From Craterostigma plantagineum (lineage: Eukaryota; Streptophyta; Magnoliopsida; Lamiales; Linderniaceae), in the NCBI GenBank assembly GCA_027422505.1, contig JAPQWV010000002.1, positions 22,390,001 through 22,454,000 of the forward strand: a DNA stretch of 64,000 bases, read 5' to 3'. Under the pieces are notes generated by a model, which made no database searches, was not told the DNA's origin, and saw only the letters and a program-made list of their open reading frames with translations. The position numbers and the translations under genes are program-made. Shown here piece after piece: positions 48,181 through 57,024 of this stretch; position 1 is the first letter of the stretch; each line of letters starts with the position of its first letter.

Positions 48181-49404
48181 GTCTCACATTTCCAAGGAAA
48201 CACCGTCCTCTAAGCTCATCCTCGAGCTCTTACACATGGATCTTTGTGGCCCAATGCCTACGGCCACACTCGGAGGAAGACGGTATATTCTTGTAATTGT
48301 CGACGATTTTTCACGCTACACGTGGACGAAACTCATACGTACAAAGGATGAAGTTCCTGATATAATCATCGAGTTTGTTGTTCCGTCCCAAACTCTTCAT
48401 CAACAAAAGGATCGGATTATCAGAACAGACAACGGAACTGAGTTTAAGAACAAGAAGCTCAGCGATTTCTATGCCACTCAGGGCATCACCCAACAGTTCT
48501 CAACTGTGAAGACACCGGAACAGAATGGTGTCGTTGAGCGTAAGAATAGAACACTAGTTGAAGCAGCTAGGACTCTCCTCATTCAATCCGGACTTCCTCA
48601 TTCTCTTTGGGGCGAAGCTATCAAACGGCTTGTTACACACAAAACCGGGCTTCAATCCACAAGAGATTCAAGCGCACCCCATACGAGATGCTGAATAACC
48701 GTCGTATCCCCGATATATCTTATCTGAGGGTCTTCGGTTGCCGATGTTTTGTGGCCAATGATCGCCAACATCTTGGGAAGCTTGATCCAAAAGCAATTGA
48801 AGGCATCTTTGTTGGATATTCGCTGAACTCAAAGGCATACAGTGTCTATCTTAGAGAGAAACGATCAGTAATAGAGAGCACAAATGTCACCTTTGACGAA
48901 AGCGAAGGCGACCTCATGGCTTCTGCTCATATCAGACCAGAACCAGGTCTTCTACAGTCGTTGACAAAAGGTCAACCTTCAACGGCGGGAACTTCCTCAT
49001 ATGAGGGCAATTCTGGTGAACTGGATCTCGACCTGCTCTTCGAATACTTCTATCCAGTCCCCAAGTCTCCCGTCACCACCACTCAAACTACCGCTGCACA
49101 CACCTCACCTACACCACCAGCTATCGGCGATGATGTGGTTCCACCTAACTTGGATAATCTCAACCTCAACGAAGACGACATTTTACCCAACCCTGGGAAC
49201 ATTGCTGATCCTGATGATGAACCTTCTCAATCTACTACGATTGAGATCTCTTCTTCGGACACCGGACCCTCAATGAACCTCCAACCAATACAAATGCGGC
49301 CAGTTCATCTCAGACCAATGTACCACTTTGGGCTCGCTCTCATCCTACAGATCAGATTATTGGGGATCCCACATCTGGTGTTTCAACTCGTTCGGCTACG
49401 ATGA
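48161..49404 (+). pseudogene. Integrase core and C-terminal region
   Basis: The frame 48161-48694 holds LLHMDLCGPM (first catalytic D), RTDNGTEFKNKKL (second D) and KTPEQNGVVERKNRTL (E), the complete rve-type D,D-35-E set. A frameshift near 48625 moves to the frame 48607-49404 with TACYTQNRAS, TPYEMLNNRR, SYLRVFGCRCFVANDRQHLG and EGIFVGYSLNSKAYSVYL, the copia integrase C-terminal block. An S/T/P-rich spacer follows up to the RT. Integrase would join element DNA to the target. The catalytic residues are present, but the frame is split. Confidence 0.8.
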
Positions 49405-50035
49405 ATGAAAGTCTGTTCGCTTGCTATCTCAGTCAAGTCGAACCATCACGAGTAGCTGAAGCTCTCAACGATCCTGATTGGCTGATTGCAATGCAGGAGG
49501 AAATAAATCAGTTCGAACGTTTACAAGTTTGGGAACTCGTACCACGACCTCACAATAGATCCATTATCGGCACAAAGTGGATCTTCAAGAACAAAAAGGA
49601 TGAAGACGGTGTTGTCATCCGCAATAGAGCAAGACTTGTGGCTAAGGGGTACAACCAACAAGAAGGCATCGACTACGATGAAACTTTTGCCCCAGTTGCC
49701 AGGATCGAAGCTATACGAATTTTTCTTGCCTTTGCTGCACACAAGAACTTTCAAGTCTACCAAATGGACGTGAAGACTGCATTTCTGAATGGGTTTCTCG
49801 AGGAAGAAGTGTACGTTGATCAACCTGAAGGGTTCTTGAGCGAAGAGTTTCCTCATCACGTATATCGACTCTACAAGGCCCTCTACGGACTAAAACAGGC
49901 TCCCCGAGCTTGGTATGACGTCCTTTCAGACTTCCTTGTACAGTCTGGTTTCAAGAAAGGATCTTGGATACAACTCTCTTCACAAAGCGGAGTGGGCCGG
50001 ACATCATGATTGTACAGATTTATGTCGATGACATC
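49401..50035 (+). pseudogene. Reverse transcriptase, catalytic half
   Basis: The frame 49401-50009 holds [57 protein letters not shown] (first catalytic aspartate in the [11 protein letters not shown] block) and [13 protein letters not shown]. After a frameshift near 49962 the catalytic YVDD is at 50021-50032. A second shift in the T run at 50035-50041 separates it from the thumb. It is of RVT_2 (copia) type. The conserved motifs are complete, so the damage is recent or technical. Confidence 0.85.
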
Positions 50036-50996
50036 ATTTTTTGGATCGACTGAACCACAACTGTGTGAAGAGTTCGCAGAATTGATGAAGGAAAAGTTCG
50101 AAATGAGTATGATGGGCGAGCTGAACTTCTTTCTTGGTCTTCAAGTAAAGCAACTCCCCGACGGAATCTTCATCAATCAGTCCAAATACATCCATGACAT
50201 CCTCGAGAAATATGGAATGAAGGATGCAAAGACTGCTGCTACACCTATGTCACCCTCTGGTCGACCCGACGCGGACCCATCTGGTGCTCCCGTTGATCAA
50301 ACCGTCTATCGAGGGATAATAGGCTCTCTTCTGTACCTCACTGCTAGTCGTCCGGATATCGTTCTCTCGACGGGAATCTGCGCTCGTTTTCAGGCAATAC
50401 CGAAGGAATCCCATCTCACTGCTGTCAAAAGGATTCTCTGCTATCTCAAAGGAACACCCAATCTGGGTTTGTGGTACCCCACTCGATCGGACTTCAAACT
50501 GGTTGGATTCTCTGACTCGGATTATGAAGGATGCAAGATGGACCGAAAAAGCACCTCTGGAGCTGCACACTTCTTGGGCGGTAAACTCGTAAGTTGGTCG
50601 TCTCGAAAACAGAACTTTGTCTCAACTTCGTCGACGGAGGCAGAATATGTCGCCGCCGCTAGTTGCTGTTCACAGCTTTTGTGGATGAGAACCCAACTAC
50701 GAGATTTTAATATTCATGTTGATAAAATTCCAATTTATTGTGACTCAAAAAGTGCTATTGCAATGACGAGTAATCCGGTACATCACTCGAGAACGAAACA
50801 CATAGATATTCGTCACACTTCATCAAAGAACATGTCGAACAAGGGACAATTGAATTGCATACGTCACAACCGAAGATCAACTGGCCGACATTTTCACAAA
50901 ACCGTTGGATGTCAAACGATTCCAACACCTAGTGACTATGTTGGGCATGTTGAATATTCGGTTGTGATCAATCGTCCCTACATGAAATTTGATTAA
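50010..50996 (+). pseudogene. RT thumb and RNase H
   Basis: A 328-residue frame. It runs from FFGSTEPQLCEEF through MMGELNFFLGLQVKQL, SPSGRPDADPSGAP and GSLLYLTASRPDI (RT end) to RNase H blocks GFSDSDYEG, DRKSTSGAAHFLGG, STSSTEAEYVAAA and YCDSKSAIAMTSNPVHHSRT. After HIDIRHT it leaves the proper frame (near 50818) and again near 50870. The expected ending TTEDQLADIFTKPLD then LVTMLGML is visible in another frame. RNase H removes the RNA template during DNA synthesis. Confidence 0.85.
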
Positions 50997-51054
50997 GTGT
51001 ACATATTTCCTTTCCCACTTCACTCCATTGTCTATGTGTCTTCTGAATTATGTC

Positions 51055-51190
51055 TTTTGAGGGGGAGTTTTCGATTAAGGGGGAGCGTCTGATTTTTCTA
51101 TTATTTTTAAAGTAAAGTTTTCGATTAAGGGGGAGCTTCTGATTTTTCCATTACTTAAAAAAGGAGAGCTTTAGATTAAGGGGGAGTTTC
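51055..51190 (+). repeat. Tandem purine-tract cluster after RNase H
   Basis: Four GGGGGAG tracts. Three lie in a repeat of about 50 bp (TTTTCGATTAAGGGGGAGC near 51069 and 51117, TTTAGATTAAGGGGGAGT near 51170) and one lies upstream (GAGGGGGAG at 51059). Purine tracts like these normally lie next to a 3' LTR, but here the LTR is 5.5 kb further on. Multiple purine tracts are described as a Sirevirus trait. Confidence 0.75.
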
Positions 51191-51899
51191 TGATTATGCC
51201 TATATAAAAATAAAATTTGTGTTTAAAATTCTAAAAGTTTGGTCAAATTGAGTCAAAATTGGACTGATTAAATTGTTTTGGGTTGAATTTTAAAATTTCT
51301 GGTCAAAAAGGGTCAAAATTGGACCAATTGAGCTTCAATTGGACCCAATTTTGACCAAGCCCGCGAAAATCATATCTGGACCAGCTTTGACCAGCCCATG
51401 AATTTCGGCCCATTTACACAGAATTTCGCATTAACAGTGACTAAAACCCCTAAAACCCCAAAACCCTTAACGTTATTTCACTATCCTAAAATTCCCGAGA
51501 AAATTCAAAACTTTCGCAACCCCTCTCTCAAAAATTTCGCAACTCCCCGCATCGCGTCGTCGTCAAAATCTGCTTTCAAAATGCGTTTCTTGCTACCTCC
51601 ATTGTCGCAAATCAGCTTCTCGGTATGAATACACCTCAGTAAATCAATTTCCAGTCACTTTAAAGCTGTTTTGCCCGTTTCGATTAAATCTGTTAGGTTA
51701 GAATAAATTTTTCGCGCCTCTGAATCGAACTCATGATATGTTATTAATGTTTAATATCCCCAAATATGCATTGCCATTCAATTACGATTCGATTAAATTA
51801 AGCCCAGATTCTAGCATTTTGGTGAGATTTGAGTAGGTCTAAGGCTAAAATCATTGGTCGTTTCGCACGCTTTCGCACGTGTTCTTCACCGCGAAAATT
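51191..51899 (+). other. Non-coding spacer
   Basis: AT-rich sequence with repeated TTGGTCAAAA and AATTGGACC words (51240-51400). A 76-residue open frame at 51398-51628 has no recognisable motif. Nothing else is seen. Confidence 0.5.
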
Positions 51900-52930
51900 C
51901 TCAAGAAAAAATTGCTTTAAACGTTAATTTTCGCTGCTACAGTGAGGACAGTTCCGCGAAAATTTTTCCGAGAAATTTCTTACGTTGACTGTTTCGCTAC
52001 TACAGTGAGTGAGGTTCCGCGAAATTTTATCCGAGAAATTTCCAGCGCTAAAATTTTCCGCTGCTACAGTGACTAAGGAAATGCGAACCTTCATTCGAGA
52101 ATTTACATGAGTTAAAATTTTTTTCGCTGCCACAGTATGTGAAGTCCCGCGAAAGTTTATCTGAAAATTTTTTTTATTCACGACAAAACTTTCTCTGCTA
52201 TAGTGAGTGTCACCCCGCGAAAATCTCATAACACATCACTTCATACTACATACTTTCGCATCTTCACTCTTTCGCAACCACAGTGAAACACGAAAATTTT
52301 CTCAATGCATAAAGCTTTTTCCTTCCGCGAAACTTCATATAATTGCGAAAATTTACCATGACATGCGAAAATTCACTCTGAATGCGAAAACACTTCAACT
52401 TGCGAAAATTTTCATTTTATGCGAAAATTTTGGACCAACTTGCGAGAACTTCTTCACTTGCGAAAATCTTCCATACTTGCGAAATTTTTACTCAGTTGCG
52501 AAAATTTTCTCACGACATGACAATGTGCTATCACTTGCGAAATTTTCCTAACACATGCGAAAAATTATCTCTATCTGCGAAATTTCCTTGATATATGCGA
52601 AAATGTCTCTCGACTTGTCTAGGATGATAACTTGCGAAATTTTCTCATTACATGCGAAAATTTGGACAACTTGCGCGATTTCTTAACTTGCGAAAATTTT
52701 CCATACTCGCGAAATTTTACTCACTGTGGCGAAAAAATTCTCATGACATGTCTATGTGCAATCACTTGCGAAAATTTCCTAATGCATGCGAAAATTTTTC
52801 CTATCTGCGAAATTTACCTAATATGCGAAAAGTAACATTACTTGCGAAAATTTCTCTATCACTTAGCGAATTTTCATTACATGCGAAATTTTACACAAAA
52901 ATGCGAAAGTTTGCTTGACAATCTACGTTT
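51900..52930 (+). repeat. Second leader-like repeat field
   Basis: 51925-52210: a unit of about 60-70 bp starting CGCTGCTACAGTGA and holding TTCCGCGAAA and TTTTCCGAGAAATTT, in about five degenerate copies (near 51930, 51991, 52052, 52121, 52193). 52270-52930: words ACTTGCGAAAATTTT and ATGCGAAAATTT, including a large tandem duplication in which 52397-52610 recurs at 52630-52840 (offset about 233 bp). The words are those of the 5' leader (43500-44340) plus the CTACAGTG word of families B and the left-edge element. Open frames here only reflect the repeats. Confidence 0.8.
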
Positions 52931-52993
52931 TATACTTCGCGAATTCGCTACTTAGTCCGTACTAATCATATTACAATTAAGTCGAGCACAGAT

Positions 52994-54110
52994 ATGACCA
53001 ACAAAGATCAAAGTACACTTGAAGCGCTTGAGGCGCGGCCGCAATCCAAAGGGACGTCGCTTGCATCGAACTCACCACGCGTACCTATGTCCCCCACCTG
53101 AGGAGATCTTCCCACTAAGTAAATGGGGCGGCCTGATTCCCAACAACTACATGGTGGATTGGAGAGCTTTCGGTGCGATGCCCCGTCATGTAGAAATCCT
53201 CAAAGGGCATCCACTTCGCCACGCCCTCACACATGGCGAGCCAGAAGCACAAGTATATCTTCAACAATTCTGGCATACGCTGCAGATAGCGACCACTCCA
53301 TCTTGCCAAAACCTTATCAGCCAGAATTGATCAAGACACGGTGGTCCTCACTCGCAAGATAGTACAAGAAGTACTACAACTACCCGTCTACCGACGCACG
53401 AACAACTCGTTGAAGACATTGACAGACTGGGCTACCAACCAGATAACAAGAAAAAGGAGGGCCCACTTGTCCTCAGTGAAGTCACCACCCGCAAATCTAC
53501 CTCAACCATGGCGAACACTGTACCTGCAGTGAACAAGTGCATGTCAGGGAAGCATGCTGGTCAGGACCGCGGCATATTTCAAATTCTCACATCCTGACCG
53601 GCATCGCCCACAACCGCAAGTACAAACTACGCCGACATAATCTGGATGGATCTCGTCTCCATGATCCAACGTCGCGACCGGGAAGTCGCAAGGGAGTCAC
53701 AAACCGATTCGTACCTTACATGCGGTGGGTCCTGCTCTCATCAAGCATTCCGCTTGCACTCAACCACCATTCGCATCGGCGGCAGCGGAACACTTCATCA
53801 TCCAACTGTCGAGAAGTTCGCCAAGAAAAACACTCCGGCGAAGGATCGACACGCCATGATCATTCCGGACGAAGTGCTCGCCTACGCAGACCAGACAAAT
53901 CCGCACGTCCGCGAATATCGAGCCAACAACCGCCACGTTCCGCGAAAGCCCCCGACCTCTATCCACTGTCCCTACGGCGCAGATCAACCCCATTGCTCCT
54001 AAACCCCGGGACTAGCCAAAAAACCACCACCACCTCCAAAAAAAGTCATCGAGTCACGCCGCATCCTCTTCCACCCGCGTTCCGAAAAACGGTCGCGTGA
54101 GGATGACGTA
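52994..54110 (+). pseudogene. 3' accessory region, part A (unknown function)
   Basis: The ATG at 52994 opens MTNKDQSTLEALEARPQ and stops at 53101. The product continues in other frames: KWGGLIPNNYMVDWRAFGAM, then RHVEILKGHPLRHALTHGEP and VYLQQFWHTL (53105-53290), LTRKIVQEVLQLPV (53342-53385), LPQPWRTL and VNKCMSGKHAGQDRG (53505-53575), then IIWMDLVSMIQRRDREVARE (frame 53646-54002) with a basic tail. The series FWHTL, LQLP, LPQPWR, NKC-SGK resembles, as I recall, an unnamed reading frame often annotated in copia-derived proteins of asterid plants. Function is unknown. At least four frame changes break it. It is GC-richer than the flanking repeat field. Confidence 0.6.
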
Positions 54111-54544
54111 AGCGTTCCCATGAAGCGTCGATCGAACAAAAACACGATCAACCTCCTCAGCCACAAATAAGCCGAGCCGAACCATAGGTACAGGAGGTGA
54201 TGTGTTCACCTCCGAGTAGAAGACGTGACATCTGGCTCAACCACGCAAACGACCCCACCAACCCACTTTTCTTCCTCTCTACAGGAAGGTATCATTCCAC
54301 GAGGAGCCACGTATACCATCGACATCCCACTTGGAGATGATCGATGTTGAATCAAGCAGTCCCTCACCTCAGACTGCATCTCTCATGCACATCGAGTCTA
54401 GTGCCCTCACTCCCCATAGTTTCATACGTCTAGGACCATACATCTCCTACCGCACCACAGAGTCTTCGTGACTCTGTCAGAAACGCTCGGTGATGTCTTT
54501 GTGACTGAGAGCGGAGACCTAGCACGGCCAACATCACAACAACC

Positions 54545-55571
54545 GTGAGTCTAGGCCATCATTCGAGTGAGTCTGTCTCATCGATGATGCCAACGGGAAG
54601 TCTGAGTGACCCCGTCTTTTCCAGACCTGTGCAAACGGGCGGCCAATCGGCTTTATTCACTGATTCGGTGTCAGTTAGATTTCTTCGTGATTCCAACTTG
54701 TTAGATTTACCCCAATTCGTCACCGAGACCACGCTAGAGACACGTCTTCAAGAGTTTGCAAAGACTCTTGAGGCATCGATTCTCGATAAAGTCTACGCGC
54801 ATCTCTATGCGTCCACCGTCGACAAAGGCAAAGGTGTGGCCCCGGAGACGCCACCACCCATGCAACACACGGACGCAGACGCTGTTCTCTCCTCCATCTA
54901 CGCCAAGGAGCTCTTCTACATCCTCCGAGCCCGATTCGAATCGATGACGGAACTTGACGAGGAAGAACAGCCAGATGAGGCGAATAATGACTCAACCAAT
55001 GTCCTGCCGTGCTCAAGGCGAATCTAGCAGGATCAGGCGCGACGATCAAGACGATGATCAAGATCGCCGCGAGGGGGAGAATAGGCAGCAGGGCTCACAA
55101 TCCCAAGGACTCATGCAATCGACGCCGCCCTCCTCCTCTGGACCTGAAACGACGCCTGCACCGAAAACCTCACAACCCACTAGCCAAAAATCCCACCTTG
55201 TTCACCCTGAGCCACTAGCCAAATCACCCTCACCCACCACCCACTACGTTCTCAAAACTCTAATTGTCACAACGACGTTAGAGACCACCTCAACATCGCC
55301 TCCACCCACAACCTCAGAACCTCTAGCTGTCACATCGACGTTAGAGGTCATCACCACATCTGCACCACCCGTCACCCAAATCATCCTTGCCAAAACCATC
55401 ACCTCACCGAACCACCAGAATCTCCACCAATTCCATCACCACAATCCACAAAACCTCCGACGCTACACCTCGCCACCACATAGCCATACCCCTCTAACAT
55501 CGATTCCAACCTGGCTCCGAGGATGTCTACTGCGCACAGAACGAGATCGAAGCCTACATCTTCAACGATGA
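54545..55571 (+). pseudogene. 3' accessory region, part B (low complexity)
   Basis: The frame 54545-55027 (160 residues) starts MSLGHHSSESVSSMMPTGSL and has a helical middle (TTLETRLQEFAKTLEASILD). After a frame change near 55015 the frame 54954-55571 is R/D/E-rich (RRDDQDDDQDRREGENRQQ) and then P/S/T-rich, with an imperfect repeat TSTLE(V/T)TTS. I recognise no domain. It lies between two recognisable parts and is probably a disordered linker of one longer product. Confidence 0.45.
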
Positions 55572-55798
55572 ATGGGATACACGCCAGCCGATGCAGTAGC
55601 AGCTAGGAAGTGGTGGAAAATGCTCGACGTCTGCTCATGGAGGCCTCGCTTACGCTGATCAACACCGAGACGACGGAACGGAGAGGAATACGACGCTGAA
55701 ACGGCCGAGCTCGAGAACATCCTACAATTCCAAGCGCAGCAAACTGAGGCCCCTGCTGCTCAAACGGATGTACCCACGGTGAATATACCGGAAGCACC

Positions 55799-56584
55799 GT
55801 GGGAAAACAAAAAGATAACTGCGCCGTTTCAAGAAGAGATCAGGAAGAGGATCTGGCGGCGCAAGGAGCAGATCATCACACCTTCGACGAGTATGAGCTG
55901 ATGAACATCCAAAATTGGAGCGAGCAAAAGAAGAAGCTCTATCGATGGAGCCTTCTTTGCAACAAGTGCACAAAGAGGACGCTATCCGATGAGGAAAAAC
56001 ATCGCTCAAGAAATGAGTCGGGCCCCATCTGCAAAGTCACTGACCTCCGCCAAGAGTCGAAAGGACCTGTCCACTACCTAGTCTTCACAGTAATGAGGCA
56101 GGATGAGAGCTACAACGAAGTCAGTGAGGCGGACTTCAAGTTTCTACGCCTGGGTGACCTATACAGCATGCTGGAATCCATGAAACAGTTCAGACTCGTC
56201 CTCAGAAGCTCTGGACATCTCGTACGTGCTGAACCGGTCACCATGGGATATGTGGCTCTCAAGCGCCACATGCTCCGACAGGTCAGATTCTTCGCCACCC
56301 ACGATATGCAGATGGCGGTGGAACACAACCTGAAGAAGGTGAATCTGACTCGCCCATCTTTCAAGAGCGCGGACGACTACCGAGAAGGAGATGTGATCGA
56401 CGGAGATGATCCAGCGGTCGCCTACTCGAACTACAAGGGAAAGATGAGGCTGCCGCGCTGCTCCGAAGTGGCAAAGTTCTCGGATGGGACACTCACCATC
56501 ATCCATGACAAACTAATGAAGATTTGCCGCATCCTTTCGGAAGAAGATCCTCTCTGCCGATCCAAGTTCGCGAAAGCTCATTGA
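55799..56584 (+). pseudogene. 3' accessory region, part C (unknown function)
   Basis: A 261-residue frame open to a stop at 56584 and the cleanest part of the extra region. Visible blocks are FDEYELMNIQNWSEQKKKLY (about 28-47), VFTVMRQDESYNEVSEADFK (about 96-115) with LRLGDLYSML, HNLKKVNLTRPSFKSADDY (about 178-196), VAYSNYKGKMRLPRCSEVAK (about 208-227) and FSDGTLTIIHDKL. A K(L/V)NLT...YSN.G....R..E..KFSDGTL pattern is, from memory, the C-terminal signature of the same asterid copia accessory product. Function is unknown; no signal peptide or membrane segment is seen, so an envelope role is not supported. The true start is probably upstream, in part B. Confidence 0.6.
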
Positions 56585-56717
56585 CGCTATAGCTGATCGA
56601 ATGTGTACTTCGAAGGAATCTTCGCGCCTTCGAGTTCAAGCTAGGGCTTCGCGAAACACTCACACGCTAATCCACACATCCCACGCCCAAAGATTCAAGA
56701 CTCCCAACAATTGACAC
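56585..56717 (+). other. Untranslated 3' end before the polypurine tract
   Basis: No frame. It carries CTTCGCGAAA and TTCGCGCCTTCGAG words of the repeat-field type. Confidence 0.5.
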
Positions 56718-56729
56718 AAAGGGGGAGAT
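56718..56729 (+). other. Terminal polypurine tract
   Basis: AAAGGGGGAGAT directly before the 3' LTR. Confidence 0.9.
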
Positions 56730-57024
56730 TGTTAGGATATTTTAGTGATTGTGTCAATAGTTTAAGTCTTGGGATTAATATTGTAATTATCCTTTAACTT
56801 GGGCTTTGGACTAGTATGTAATTATTTAATTTTGGTGTTTGGGCCTTAATATACCTAGGGTTAATGTGGTATATAAGGTGTTACCAACACCATTTGAAAG
56901 CTAATCAAAGATCAAAAGGCTAACCCTAGTTTCCACACACTACACACACTACAAGGTGAGAAATCTCCCTTTTCATTCCATCAAAGTCTCTTTGATTCCT
57001 TGTTTGGTGCATTCGGGACCAACA
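56730..57024 (+). repeat. 3' LTR, family A, complete element
   Basis: 295 bp. Compared with the 5' LTR I count four substitutions and two one-base indels (a T run and TATATAGG/TATATAAGG). The ends TGTTAGG and ACCAACA are intact. Confidence 0.95.

Larger units (their letters stand above)
42760..57024 (+). mobile_element. Complete family A copia element, 14.3 kb
   Basis: 14,265 bp with 295-bp LTRs, primer site, and terminal polypurine tract. The interior order is leader, Gag, coiled-coil region, linker, protease, integrase, reverse transcriptase, RNase H, which is the Ty1/copia order. About 5.7 kb of extra sequence follows RNase H. The LTRs differ at 4 substitutions and 2 single-base indels over 295 bp. 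No target duplication is present: the left flank ends GTTTC and the right flank begins ATATA, and the flanks lie at different phases of the satellite monomer. Stops and frameshifts break Gag, protease, integrase, RT and the extra region. The repeated AAGGGGGAG tracts after RNase H and the long 3' region suggest a Sirevirus-like lineage, which I hold only tentatively. Confidence 0.95.

Noticed and set aside
55799..56584. Envelope gene for the 3' frame of the 14.3-kb element
   Set aside because: No signal peptide, no transmembrane segment and no glycoprotein-like cysteines are seen; left as unknown accessory product.
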